A stretch of DNA of 64,000 nucleotides, taken from CAZEVY01 sp964515555. GTDB taxonomy: Bacteria > Acidobacteriota > Terriglobia > Bryobacterales > Bryobacteraceae. Numbering within the stretch: position 1 is the stretch's first letter; the number at the start of each line of letters is the position of its first letter. The translations under genes were made by a program, and so were the position numbers. The notes under the pieces are model-generated. The model saw nothing but the letters and a program-made list of their open reading frames with translations. It did no database searches and was not told the DNA's origin. The DNA is taken from positions 20,839 to 84,838 of the forward strand of contig CAZEVY010000013.1 in assembly GCA_964515555.1 (NCBI GenBank). Direction: 5' to 3'. Positions 53,736 through 61,808 of the stretch are shown in pieces.

Positions 53736-54632
53736 ATGGCGATCGGGCGACCGCGCTGGAGCCGCCGGCAATGGCTCGGCGCGTCGCTGAGCGCGGCGGC
53801 CATGGCTCAACCTTCCCACACCATCATCGACCCGCACGTCCACGTCTGGAAGCGCGACCCCCAGTATCCCTGGGCCAAGGAGACCACGAATCCGCCCGAC
53901 CGCGACGCCACGCCCGAAATGCTCATCGAGCAGATGAAGAAGCATGGCGTCGCGAAGACCGTGCTGATCCAGGTGATCCATTACCGTTGGGACAACAGCT
54001 ACTGCCTGGCGGCGCTGAAGAAGTACCCGCAGTATTTCCAGGCCGTCGCGCGCGTGAATCCCGAAGACCCCGGCAACGCCGACCATCTTTCGCGGCTCGT
54101 CGAGCAGGGCTTCCGCGGCGTACGCCTCAGTCCCTCCGGCGGCCCGCAAGGCGACTGGTTCCGCGGCCCGCTCATGGAGCCGCTGTGGAAGCGCTGCGAC
54201 TCCCATAAAGTCTCCATGAACCTGCTCACTTCGCCCTCGCGCCTGCCGGACGCCGCCGCGCTCATCGAGAAGTTCCCCGGCCTCACCGTGGTCGTCGACC
54301 ATATGGCCGACTGCCCCATCGACCAGCCCGGCGAGCTCGCCAAGCTAATCGCCCTGGCGCGCTATCCTAAGGTGTTCGTCAAGATCTCGCACACCTGGTC
54401 GCTCTCGAAGCAGCCGTATCCCTGGGCCGACACACACGACCAGGTCAAGCGTCTCTACGACGCCTTCGGCCCGCGCCGCCTCATGTGGGGCACCGACTGG
54501 CCGATGCACGAGCGCCACGCCACCTACTCACAGACGCTCTCGGTGGTCCGCGACGAGATGAAGTTCCTCAACGCCGACGACAAGAGCTGGATTCTCGGCC
54601 GCACCGTCGAGCGCGTGTGGCCGTTCTCCTAA
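53736..54632 (+). CDS. amidohydrolase 2 family metal-dependent hydrolase
   Basis: A 298-aa TIM-barrel hydrolase with a Tat-like leader (RPRWSRRQWLGASLSAAAMA). The metal motif is IIDPHVHVWK, followed by VDHMADCPID and the late aspartate in MWGTDWPMHE. It resembles lactone hydrolases and fucono/galactarolactonases of the COG3618 group, suggesting a sugar-lactone substrate. ATG 53736 is chosen over 53724 because TATGAT at 53723-53728 then stands seven bases upstream, as in other leaderless genes here. Confidence 0.83.
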   Translation: MAIGRPRWSRRQWLGASLSAAAMAQPSHTIIDPHVHVWKRDPQYPWAKETTNPPDRDATPEMLIEQMKKHGVAKTVLIQVIHYRWDNSYCLAALKKYPQYFQAVARVNPEDPGNADHLSRLVEQGFRGVRLSPSGGPQGDWFRGPLMEPLWKRCDSHKVSMNLLTSPSRLPDAAALIEKFPGLTVVVDHMADCPIDQPGELAKLIALARYPKVFVKISHTWSLSKQPYPWADTHDQVKRLYDAFGPRRLMWGTDWPMHERHATYSQTLSVVRDEMKFLNADDKSWILGRTVERVWPFS

Positions 54633-54636
54633 CCCG

Positions 54637-55170
54637 ATGACTTTCCCGGTGCCGCTCGATGCGTCGTCCGAGTTGCGCCTGATGGAGGAGCGCCACGCCG
54701 AGGAGATTTTCGCCGTCGTCGAAGGCAACCGCGAGCATCTGCGCGAGTGGCTCCCCTGGGTCGACGAGACGCACACTGCCGACGATACCCGCCGCTTCAT
54801 CGCGTCGATGGCCGTGAAGCAGGCGGCGGGTGAGGGCGTCACCGCGGGGATTTGGACAGGCGGCCGATTCGCCGGCGCCATCGGACTGCGCATCGACCGC
54901 GCCAATCGCACGGCGTCGATCGGCTACTGGATCGCGCGCGAGCACCAGGGCAAGGGGCTGGTGACGGCAGCCTGCCGCGCGCTGACCGGCTACGCGTTCG
55001 GCGAAGGACAGCTCGACCGCGTCGAGCTGCGCGCGGCGTCGGGGAACACGCGTAGCCTGGCGGTGGCGAAACGCCTGGGGTTTCGCGTCGAGGGGACCCT
55101 TCGCCGTGCGGCCCGGGTGGGCGACCGGTCGCTCGATATGGTGGTGCACTCGCTGCTGCCCGGCGAGTAG
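54637..55170 (+). CDS. GNAT N-acetyltransferase (RimJ/RimL type)
   Basis: A 177-aa acetyl-CoA-dependent transferase. It contains HLREWLPWVDETHTADDTRRFI at the substrate side and the acetyl-CoA loop REHQGKGLVTAACRALTGYAF, then NTRSLAVAKRLGFRVEGTLRRA, typical of ribosomal-protein-alanine acetyltransferase-like enzymes. The target may be a protein N-terminus, an antibiotic or a small amine. It begins four bases after the amidohydrolase gene, so the two may be co-transcribed. Confidence 0.87.
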   Translation: MTFPVPLDASSELRLMEERHAEEIFAVVEGNREHLREWLPWVDETHTADDTRRFIASMAVKQAAGEGVTAGIWTGGRFAGAIGLRIDRANRTASIGYWIAREHQGKGLVTAACRALTGYAFGEGQLDRVELRAASGNTRSLAVAKRLGFRVEGTLRRAARVGDRSLDMVVHSLLPGE

Positions 55171-55173
55171 CGC

Positions 55174-55440
55174 TCAGCCGTATCGCTTCGCCGCGCGCGC
55201 CCTGGCCTTCGCCTTCTCCTCCTCGCGATTCTTCTTGGGCGCGCTGGTTTCGAGCGACTCCAGCAATCGCGCCGACGCCGAGGCGATCTCGTCCACCGCG
55301 GCCAGGAACAGCCGCTCGTTGGCCTTCGACGGCTTGCCGAAGCCGCTGATCTTGCGCACGAACTGGAGCGAGGCGTCCTGAATCTCCTCCGGCGTCGTCG
55401 GCGGATCGAAATTGAACAGCGGGCGGATGTTGCGGCACAT
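55174..55440 (-). CDS. DUF2277 family protein
   Basis: An 88-aa small protein: MCRNIRPLFNFDPPTTPEEI, then QDASLQFVRKISGFGKPSKA and a helical Lys/Arg-rich tail. This strongly matches DUF2277, a conserved family with a near-invariant MCRNI start. The function is unknown. It follows the ATP-grasp gene by two bases, so the pair forms an operon. Confidence 0.9.
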   Translation of the reverse strand: MCRNIRPLFNFDPPTTPEEIQDASLQFVRKISGFGKPSKANERLFLAAVDEIASASARLLESLETSAPKKNREEEKAKARARAAKRYG

Positions 55441-55442
55441 GC

Positions 55443-56372
55443 TTATCGCATCTCCCCCGTAAGATAATCCACCACGCGATCGAACGGGTCGAACCCGAAC
55501 GCCTGCCCGATCGGCGCGCGCAGATTCGAGTTGGCGTTGATGTCGTAGAACACGCGCCGGCCGCCGGTCTCCAGGTATTCGATGCCGCCGACGTCCAGTC
55601 CTCCCGCCGACATGATGCGCTCGCCGGCCTCGACGGCCTCGGCGGGGACTTCCTTGTAGGGATAAAATTCGACCGGCTTGGCCGCGGGCACATCGCAATG
55701 CGACTCGCCGCCGCCCTCGGGATTGCAGGCCTCCGACGGGCACAGGTTGAAGGCGCCGTGCGACACCACGCGCATCGCGTACAGGAGCTTGCCTCCCAGA
55801 AACTCCATGCGCACGATGCCGCGCGCGGCGTCCACCGCGAAGTATTCCTGAAGCAGCAGCAGATTGTCCGGCAGCCACAGCGAAGGCTGGTCGCGCAGCA
55901 GCCGCCGCAGCTCCTCCGGCGATTGCAGCAGGAACATGCGCGCGCCGCTGCCGCCCTGCTCGGGCTTGAGAAGCGCCGGCCACCCGCCAATCCATTGTTC
56001 GATCGCCGCCTCGGGATCGTTGAAGGCGAGCGACCGCGGATGGTCGATCGCGAGCTTCCCCAGCAACGCGGCCTGCGCCGACTTGCTGACCTCCAGGAGA
56101 AACGCCCGCGACCCGTTCAGCACGCGCGCGCCCGCGGTCTCGAGCGATCGCATCAGCGAGAGCACCAGCGGCACCGCGCGCGTGTTGCCGCGCACATAGG
56201 CGCTCGGACTGGCCTGGTTGAAGTAGAGCGGCGCTTCGGGGACGGCCTCAGGGTCGAAGGCGGCGCGCTTGAGGTCGAAGGGCGCGTAGCGCACGCCGCG
56301 ACGGTCGAGCGCCGCCCACAGGGGCTTCTGCCATTCGGGATGCTCGTAGAGGACCACCACGTCGTGCGCCAT
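55443..56372 (-). CDS. RimK-like ATP-grasp ligase
   Basis: A 309-aa ATP-grasp protein. ATP-site strands include WPALLKPEQGGSGARMFLL (the glycine-rich loop), LLQEYFAVDAARGIVRMEFL and IEYLETGGRRVFYDINANSN (the Mg-binding Glu/Asn). An amide or peptide ligase activity is expected; the substrate is not evident. TATCGT (revcomp 56379-56384) sits six bases before the ATG, a leaderless-type start. It forms an operon with the DUF2277 gene and is divergent from the UDP-glucose dehydrogenase-like gene. Confidence 0.83.
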   Translation of the reverse strand: MAHDVVVLYEHPEWQKPLWAALDRRGVRYAPFDLKRAAFDPEAVPEAPLYFNQASPSAYVRGNTRAVPLVLSLMRSLETAGARVLNGSRAFLLEVSKSAQAALLGKLAIDHPRSLAFNDPEAAIEQWIGGWPALLKPEQGGSGARMFLLQSPEELRRLLRDQPSLWLPDNLLLLQEYFAVDAARGIVRMEFLGGKLLYAMRVVSHGAFNLCPSEACNPEGGGESHCDVPAAKPVEFYPYKEVPAEAVEAGERIMSAGGLDVGGIEYLETGGRRVFYDINANSNLRAPIGQAFGFDPFDRVVDYLTGEMR

Positions 56373-56455
56373 CTTCTTACGATAGCCGGTGGAGCCGCGC
56401 CCCGAGCGCCGCTGTACTCATGCGCCCCGCCCTGGCTGCCGATAATAGAAGTAGC

Positions 56456-57808
56456 ATGAACGTCGCCATCATCGGCACCGGTTACGTGGGTCTCACCACC
56501 GGCGTCTCGCTTGCCTGGCTCGGCAACCGCGTCTGGTGCCTCGACACCGACGACCGCAAAATCGCCTCGCTCTCCGCCGGTAAGCCGACCATCTACGAGC
56601 CATGGCTCGCCGAGCTGATGGCGCAGGCGTCGCCCAACCTGTGCTTCACCACCAGCTACGCCGATGCCATTCCGCAGGCCGACGTCGTCTTCATCGCCGT
56701 GGGCACGCCGCCTCGCCCCGACGGTGCGCCCGACCTCACGTATCTCCGCTCGGCCGCGCAATCGGCCGGCGAACATCTCGGCGGACACTTCACCGTCGTC
56801 GTCAACAAGTCGACCGTGCCGATCGGCAGCGGCAACTGGGTGGAGGTGCTCATCCAGGAAGCGAGCGGCGCGAAGAACGGGTCGCGCTTCGCCGTGGCGT
56901 CCAACCCGGAGTTCCTCCGCGAAGGCACCGCGCTGCGCGACACGCTGTTTCCCGATCGCGTCGTCATCGGCGCCGACCAGCCGCACGCGCTCGAAGTCCT
57001 CTACACGCTCTACCGTCCGGTGCTCGAACAGAACTTCGCGGCCCCGACTTTCCTGCCGCGGCCCGAGGGCCTCGGCGCCGTTCCGCTGGTCTCCACCGAT
57101 CTCGCTTCCGCCGAGCTCATCAAGTACGCCGCCAACGCTTTTCTCGCGCTGAAGATTTCCTACATCAACGAAATCGGCCAGCTCGCCGAGAAGGTCGGCG
57201 CCGACGTCACGCAGGTGGCCAAGGGCATTGGACTCGACTCGCGCATCGGCACGCGATTCCTTCAGGCCGGCATCGGCTGGGGCGGGTCGTGCTTCGGCAA
57301 GGACACGGCCGCTCTCATCGCCACCGCCGGCGAGTACGGGCTGAACATGCCGATCGTCGAAGCCGGCCGCGAGGTGAACTACCGCCAGCGCGTGCGCGTC
57401 GTTGAAAAGCTGCTCGCCGAGCTGAAGATCCTGAAGGGCAAGACCGTCGGGTTGCTCGGCCTCGCCTTTAAGGCGCACACCGACGACCTCCGCGACGCAC
57501 CGGCCCGCGAGATCGCGCAGCGTCTCATCGACCGCGGCTGCCGCGTGCGCGCGCACGACCCGGTGGCGGCGGTCCGTGCGAAGCAAGAGTGGTCCGGCCT
57601 CGATCTCACGTTCTGCGCGAATGCCGCCGAAACCGCCGCCGGCGCCGACGCCGTGGTGCTGGTCACCGACTGGCCGGAGTATCGCGACCTCGACTGGGAG
57701 TCGCTCGCGGCGGCCATGCGCACGCCGATTCTACTCGACGGGCGTAACTTCCTCGACCCGCGGCGCCTTTCGTCGGCGGGCTTTCGGTACCTGCGCATCG
57801 CCGGCTGA
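56456..57808 (+). CDS. UDP-glucose/GDP-mannose dehydrogenase family protein
   Basis: A 450-aa enzyme that oxidises a nucleotide sugar to the uronate. The NAD loop is IGTGYVGLTTG, then NPEFLREGTALRDTLFPDRVVIG, the catalytic cysteine in GWGGSCFGKD, and the C-terminal GLAFKAHTDDLRDAP. UDP-glucose 6-dehydrogenase (Ugd) is most likely. ATG 56456 is preferred over an upstream ATG at 56420 because it starts the Rossmann fold and lies nine bases after GATAAT. The last 78 bases overlap the convergent O-antigen ligase gene; both would feed a uronate-containing surface polysaccharide. Confidence 0.9.
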   Translation: MNVAIIGTGYVGLTTGVSLAWLGNRVWCLDTDDRKIASLSAGKPTIYEPWLAELMAQASPNLCFTTSYADAIPQADVVFIAVGTPPRPDGAPDLTYLRSAAQSAGEHLGGHFTVVVNKSTVPIGSGNWVEVLIQEASGAKNGSRFAVASNPEFLREGTALRDTLFPDRVVIGADQPHALEVLYTLYRPVLEQNFAAPTFLPRPEGLGAVPLVSTDLASAELIKYAANAFLALKISYINEIGQLAEKVGADVTQVAKGIGLDSRIGTRFLQAGIGWGGSCFGKDTAALIATAGEYGLNMPIVEAGREVNYRQRVRVVEKLLAELKILKGKTVGLLGLAFKAHTDDLRDAPAREIAQRLIDRGCRVRAHDPVAAVRAKQEWSGLDLTFCANAAETAAGADAVVLVTDWPEYRDLDWESLAAAMRTPILLDGRNFLDPRRLSSAGFRYLRIAG

Positions 57809-58981
57809 GGCCGCCGCCGCGCCCAGCAACACGAACATCCAGGCGGCCACGCCCAGCCGCTGCATCGGGAAGTCGACCAGTGCGTGCAGCGCCACGAAGA
57901 CGATCCCCAGCGACCACAGCGCGCGCCGCGCCAGCCACGCACCGCCGAGCACCACCGCCGCGGCCAGCGAGAGCATCGGCAGGCCGCCGGTGGCCGCCCA
58001 CTCCAGCCAGTCGTTGTGCGCGTAGTTGACGACGACCCCGGCGTCGAAGAGCGCGAATCGCGGATAGGCGGTCTCGAATGTGCCGAGGCCGAAACCCGTC
58101 CAGGGGCGCTCGCGAATCATCGCCAGCGTCGACTGGTAGATCTCGCGCCGGAATTCGAGCGGATCGTACAGTGCGATCCTCTGCCACAACAGCTCCCACC
58201 CGGCGACCGCCGTGAACGCCGCCGCCGCCAGCGCGAATGCGCCCGCGCCCTGAAGCGCCTGCCGTACCGTCACCAGCCGCCGCATCGCCGCGACCCCGAG
58301 GATCGCCGGAATCTCCAGCGTCACCAGTGCCGACCCGGCGCGCGAGCCCGAGCCGATCACGGTCGCGTAGAGCAGTCCCGCCGCCGCCCATCCGGCCCAG
58401 GCGTGACGCCGGTCGGATAGCGCCTGCCACGCCGCCACCGGAAGCGCGAGCATCGCGAAGGCAGCGTAGTTATTGCGATTCTGGAACGGGCCCAGGAAAT
58501 CCGACTCGACCGGAAAGACCCACGCTGCGAGCGATCGCGGAACGTGCGGCGCGATCAGCGCGGTAAGCGCTACGAGAGCGCCGAACCACAGGAACGCGCG
58601 CAGCACGTGCCGCTCGTGGGAATGCATCGCCTGCACGGCGAGCGTGAAGAGGCACGCCAGAGTCGTCCAATGCAGCACCGCGACAATAGTGTCGTGTGCG
58701 TAGACGGTGATGCCTAGGGCGAGTTGCGCGCAGCCGAGCAGCGGAATCGCCGCCAGAAGAATCAGTATGGGCGAGAATCGAAAGCCGCGGCGCCCGCGCG
58801 CGAACGCGACAGTCCATGCGATCGCGAGCAGAAACGTCGCGCACTGGAGGGCCGCCTGGGGCCACCGTGGCCTCGCGGCGATGGTCAGGGTGAACAGCGC
58901 CGGCAGGATCGCGAGCGCGGCCGCCGTCGCCGCCCCCAGCGCACAGCGTGCGTTGTGCGCTGGTTCTCCGGAGAGACTCAT
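57731..58981 (-). CDS. O-antigen ligase/polymerase family protein
   Basis: A 416-aa polytopic membrane protein with about 11 hydrophobic helices. The large periplasmic loop of the Wzy_C/O-antigen ligase family is visible: RPWTGFGLGTFETAYPRF followed by YAHNDWLEWAATGG (the H-N-x-W/Y-L signature). It joins or polymerises glycans on a lipid carrier. The 3' end overlaps the convergent dehydrogenase gene by 78 bases. An exact 8-bp-armed palindrome (58938-58961) lies in its first codons. Confidence 0.83.
   Translation of the reverse strand: MSLSGEPAHNARCALGAATAAALAILPALFTLTIAARPRWPQAALQCATFLLAIAWTVAFARGRRGFRFSPILILLAAIPLLGCAQLALGITVYAHDTIVAVLHWTTLACLFTLAVQAMHSHERHVLRAFLWFGALVALTALIAPHVPRSLAAWVFPVESDFLGPFQNRNNYAAFAMLALPVAAWQALSDRRHAWAGWAAAGLLYATVIGSGSRAGSALVTLEIPAILGVAAMRRLVTVRQALQGAGAFALAAAAFTAVAGWELLWQRIALYDPLEFRREIYQSTLAMIRERPWTGFGLGTFETAYPRFALFDAGVVVNYAHNDWLEWAATGGLPMLSLAAAVVLGGAWLARRALWSLGIVFVALHALVDFPMQRLGVAAWMFVLLGAAAASAGDAQVPKARRRKAPRVEEVTPVE
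58938..58961. repeat. short perfect palindrome in the 5' end of the ligase gene
   Basis: AGCGCACA (58938-58945) and TGTGCGCT (58954-58961) flank an 8-base loop. The arms share GCGCACA with the larger palindromes at 14-76 and 26602-26664. It may be a reduced copy of that element, or a hairpin affecting translation of the ligase. Confidence 0.35.
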
Positions 58982-59010
58982 TCGGCGGTGACTTCAGAAT
59001 AGCGCGGCGA

Positions 59011-59079
59011 TCAGTTGGCGCGCATCGCCGCCAGCGCCTTTTCGCTGGCGTCGAAGAACTCGCGCCGCGCGCAGCGGGA
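59011..59079 (-). pseudogene. possible C-terminal gene fragment
   Basis: In the gap between the ligase and DUF1579-like genes, the minus strand reads SRCARREFFDASEKALAAMR then AN and a stop, a well-formed amphipathic C-terminus with no start codon upstream in frame. It may be the remnant of a deleted gene; it is too short for assignment. Confidence 0.2.
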
Positions 59080-59088
59080 TCATCCGGT

Positions 59089-59607
59089 TCACGGAACGCG
59101 CCACAGCGTCATTTCGTGGAACTTCTGCCACTTCACGCCGTCCTGCGACGCCTCGCCGTACTCGAACCACTCGCCTGAGTCCTTAACGGTCATGTGGAAG
59201 CGGAGCCGCATCGGCCCCATCTGAAATCCCCACTCCACCGACTTCTCGCCGGTGAGCTTCAGCTCCGTGTCCACCACGACGCCGCCGGGCATGCGCCAGC
59301 TCTGGAAGCGGTACTGCTTCTTCGCGTCGTCCCAGCTGACCACGGCGAGCGCGTCGTGGATCGCGCGGCCCTCCTGCTTGCCGAGCCCCTGCACGTGCAT
59401 CACGAATCCGCCGAGCCTGTACTCGATGGTCTCGTCGATCGACGTCGTGTGTTTCTGCGGACCCATCTGAACGGTCGCCGTGCCCGACCACTTTCCGGCC
59501 CAGAACGCCAGCTTCTTCATGGCGTCGAGCGCGGCGGTGGGCTCGGGGACCTGCTGCGCCGCCACGGGCAGGGCGAGCGCGGCAGCCAGGACCAGTCGTG
59601 GAATCAT
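59089..59607 (-). CDS. secreted DUF1579-like protein
   Basis: A 172-aa exported protein. A signal peptide (MIPRLVLAAALALPVAAQ) is followed by a lipocalin-like beta-barrel pattern: LDAMKKLAFWAGKWSGTATV, IEYRLGGFVMHVQGLG, ALAVVSWDDAKKQYRFQSW and EWFEYGEASQDGVKWQKF, as in DUF1579 proteins. Its function is unknown; such barrels bind small hydrophobic molecules. It starts eight bases after the SMP-30-like gene stop and is in the same operon. An N-terminal extension of the open frame is shadow sequence. Confidence 0.78.
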   Translation of the reverse strand: MIPRLVLAAALALPVAAQQVPEPTAALDAMKKLAFWAGKWSGTATVQMGPQKHTTSIDETIEYRLGGFVMHVQGLGKQEGRAIHDALAVVSWDDAKKQYRFQSWRMPGGVVVDTELKLTGEKSVEWGFQMGPMRLRFHMTVKDSGEWFEYGEASQDGVKWQKFHEMTLWRVP

Positions 59608-59615
59608 GGCTTCTC

Positions 59616-60548
59616 CTATCGGTCGGTTCCGGCAACGTGAACCACGACGCGGTACAGCGTCTTGCCGGAGGTGACGAACAGCGTCTTGCGATCCTTGCCG
59701 CCGAAGGCGCAATTGGTGGCCAGGTCCTCGGGGACCGGGAGGAACCACAGCAGTTTGGCCTGGGGCGAAAAAACATAAACGCCCGCTTTTGTTGCGAGCG
59801 TCTCGGTGGTCCCGCGCAGCGCGTTCAGGCCGCCGACGGCGTAGAGATTGCCGGCCGTGTCGATGCACATGCCGTCGGCGCTGCGGCCGGGGAAGAAATT
59901 GTGGAAGACCCGCATGTTGCGCACCGTGCCGTCGGCCTGGAGATCGTAGGCGCGGATCATGCGCGCGCCCCCGGGATCGCGATTGGCCTCCACCAGGTAG
60001 AGCGTGCGGTCGTCGGGCGAGATCATGACGCCGTTGGGACGCTGGATCTCGGGGGTCGCCAGGATTCGCGTGAGCTTTCCGTCCGGGTCGATACGGTAAA
60101 CGCCGTTGGCGCCCACCTGCTCGGGCCTCGGCGTGGTGAAGGCCGGGTCGGTGAAATAGATGCGGCCCTTGGAGTCGATCACCACGTCGTTGGGCGAATT
60201 GAACGGCTTTCCCTCGTAGCGGTCGGCGAGGATCTCGATTTTCCCGGTCCGCATGTCGGTGCGCGTGACGCGCGGCTCACGCCGGGTCGCGTTGCTGCCC
60301 TCGCAGGCGACCAGGCGCCCCTGCGCGTCGAAGGCGAGGCCGTTGGCGGCGTTCGAGTTCTCGCGGAAGACCGTCAGCGCGCCCGCGACCGAGTACTTGA
60401 AAATGCGCTGGCTGTTGGTTTCCGTGAAGTAGATGCTGCCCTCGGCGTCGACGGCCGGGCCTTCGTTAAGCGACACCGTCGCCGCGACTTCGAGGCTCTG
60501 CGCGGCGGCCGCGGCTGTGAGCGAAACAATGAGCAGTATAGCGCGCAT
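59616..60548 (-). CDS. SMP-30/gluconolactonase/LRE family protein, secreted
   Basis: A 310-aa six-bladed propeller lactonase-like protein. A signal peptide (MRAILLIVSLTAAAAAQS) is followed by NEGPAVDAEGSIYFTE (metal Glu), NSPNDVVIDSKGRIYFTDP, PNGVMISPDDRTLYLVE (metal Asn) and GRSADGMCIDTAGNLYAVG (metal Asp). A sugar lactone is the likely substrate. ATG 60548 is chosen because it follows a perfect TATAAT by seven bases; ATG 60557 would put the -10 box almost on the start. It is divergent from an enolase-superfamily gene that may act in the same sugar-acid route. Confidence 0.87.
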   Translation of the reverse strand: MRAILLIVSLTAAAAAQSLEVAATVSLNEGPAVDAEGSIYFTETNSQRIFKYSVAGALTVFRENSNAANGLAFDAQGRLVACEGSNATRREPRVTRTDMRTGKIEILADRYEGKPFNSPNDVVIDSKGRIYFTDPAFTTPRPEQVGANGVYRIDPDGKLTRILATPEIQRPNGVMISPDDRTLYLVEANRDPGGARMIRAYDLQADGTVRNMRVFHNFFPGRSADGMCIDTAGNLYAVGGLNALRGTTETLATKAGVYVFSPQAKLLWFLPVPEDLATNCAFGGKDRKTLFVTSGKTLYRVVVHVAGTDR

Positions 60549-60566
60549 CCATGACATTATATGGGC
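60549..60566. promoter_or_regulatory. bidirectional -10 region between SMP-30 and enolase genes
   Basis: The 9-base CATTATATG (60555-60563) reads as a -10 element in both directions. Leftward it contains TATAAT, seven bases before ATG 60548. Rightward TTATAT precedes ATG 60567/60573 by about five to eleven bases. There is no space for separate promoters, so each -35 must lie inside the opposite gene. Confidence 0.55.
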
Positions 60567-61787
60567 ATGCGAATGAACCGGCGTGGATTCCTCGGCGGCG
60601 CTGCGGCGGCGGGAGCGGGATCGGCCCTCGCTGCCGGCCCCTCGGCGGCTGATCTCGATCGGGCGGCGGCGGCCCCGGTCTTGAAGCGGGAGCTGTTCAA
60701 GTCCCCGGTAATCATCGACTCGATTCGCCTCCTGAAGAAGGACCGCGAGTACTTCGTGCACGTGCGCGCCAAGGACGGCGCCGAGGGAATCGCGCTGCCC
60801 AACCCGCCGCGTGCCGACTACCTCGACAAGATCCTCAAGCGCCTCGTCGTCCCGTTCTTCATCGGCAAGGACGCCCGCGACCTCGACAACCTTCTGTGGG
60901 AGCTCTATCGCGCGGGCGACAACTACAAGCTGCAAGGGCTCGCCTTCTGGTGCCCGCAGGCCTGGGTCGAGTTCGCGATTCTCGACATGCTGGGGCGCAT
61001 AGCCGGAAAGCCCATGGGCGCCCTGCTCGGCGACATCGTGCGCGACGAGGTGGCCATCTATGTCGCCAGCGGCCGCCGCGATACGACGCCGGAGGCCGAA
61101 GTGGAGCATCTCCAGAAGCTGCTCGCCGAATCGAAGGCCAAGGCCGTGAAGTTCCGCGCCGGCGGGCGCATGAGCCGCAACGCCGACGCCTCGCCGGGAC
61201 GCACCGAAAAGCTCATCGCGCTCTCGCGCAAAACGCTGGGCGGCGCCATCGACATTCACGCCGATTCGAACAGCTCCTACGATCCGCCGCACGCCATCCG
61301 CGTCGGCCGGCTGCTGGAGGAGATCAAGGCCGTTTACTTCGAGGAGCCTTGCGAGTTCGACGACCTGGAAGGCACCAAGAAGGTCGCCGACGCGCTGACC
61401 ATTCCGGTCGCCGGCGGCGAGCAGGAGTACAGCGAGTGGCGCTTCAAGTGGATGATCGCGCACCGCGGCGTCGACATCGTGCAGCCCGACCTGCACTACT
61501 ACGGCGGCATGATCCGCTCCATCCGAGTGGCGCGCATGGCGGCGCTGGCGAGAATGCCGACCACGGTGCACATCTCGGGCGGCTTCGGCTTCGTCTACAT
61601 GCTGCACTTCGCCTCGTGCGTTCCCGACGTCGGCCGCTACCAGGAGTACAAGCTCGGCAGCGACCGCTACGGTCCCTGGTTCGACTCCGGCATCACCATG
61701 CGCGACGGCAAGATGGCGATTCCCAAGGGCCCCGGCGTGGGCATCAAGGACATCGGCGCGTTGCTGCGAGGCGCTCAAGAAGTGTAA
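60567..61787 (+). CDS. enolase superfamily (mandelate racemase/muconate lactonizing) protein, Tat-exported
   Basis: A 406-aa enzyme. A twin-arginine leader (MNRRGFLGGAAAAGAGSALA) precedes the capping domain and TIM barrel. Acid-base and metal residues can be placed in KAVKFRAGG (Lys), IDIHADSNSSY (Asp), YFEEPCEFDD (Glu), VAGGEQE (Glu) and TTVHISGGFG (His). It would dehydrate or epimerise a sugar acid. Starts at 60561, 60567 and 60573 are all in frame; 60573 begins the Tat motif directly. It is divergent from an SMP-30 lactonase with 18 bases between the chosen starts. Confidence 0.87.
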   Translation: MRMNRRGFLGGAAAAGAGSALAAGPSAADLDRAAAAPVLKRELFKSPVIIDSIRLLKKDREYFVHVRAKDGAEGIALPNPPRADYLDKILKRLVVPFFIGKDARDLDNLLWELYRAGDNYKLQGLAFWCPQAWVEFAILDMLGRIAGKPMGALLGDIVRDEVAIYVASGRRDTTPEAEVEHLQKLLAESKAKAVKFRAGGRMSRNADASPGRTEKLIALSRKTLGGAIDIHADSNSSYDPPHAIRVGRLLEEIKAVYFEEPCEFDDLEGTKKVADALTIPVAGGEQEYSEWRFKWMIAHRGVDIVQPDLHYYGGMIRSIRVARMAALARMPTTVHISGGFGFVYMLHFASCVPDVGRYQEYKLGSDRYGPWFDSGITMRDGKMAIPKGPGVGIKDIGALLRGAQEV

Positions 61788-61808
61788 GCCGGGGCACGGC
61801 CGGCGGGC

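Noticed and set aside
58981..59088. Possible tRNA or small RNA in the short gap left of the DUF1579-like gene.
   Set aside because: No cloverleaf or T-loop (GGTTCGA) pattern; only a short protein-like fragment was seen.
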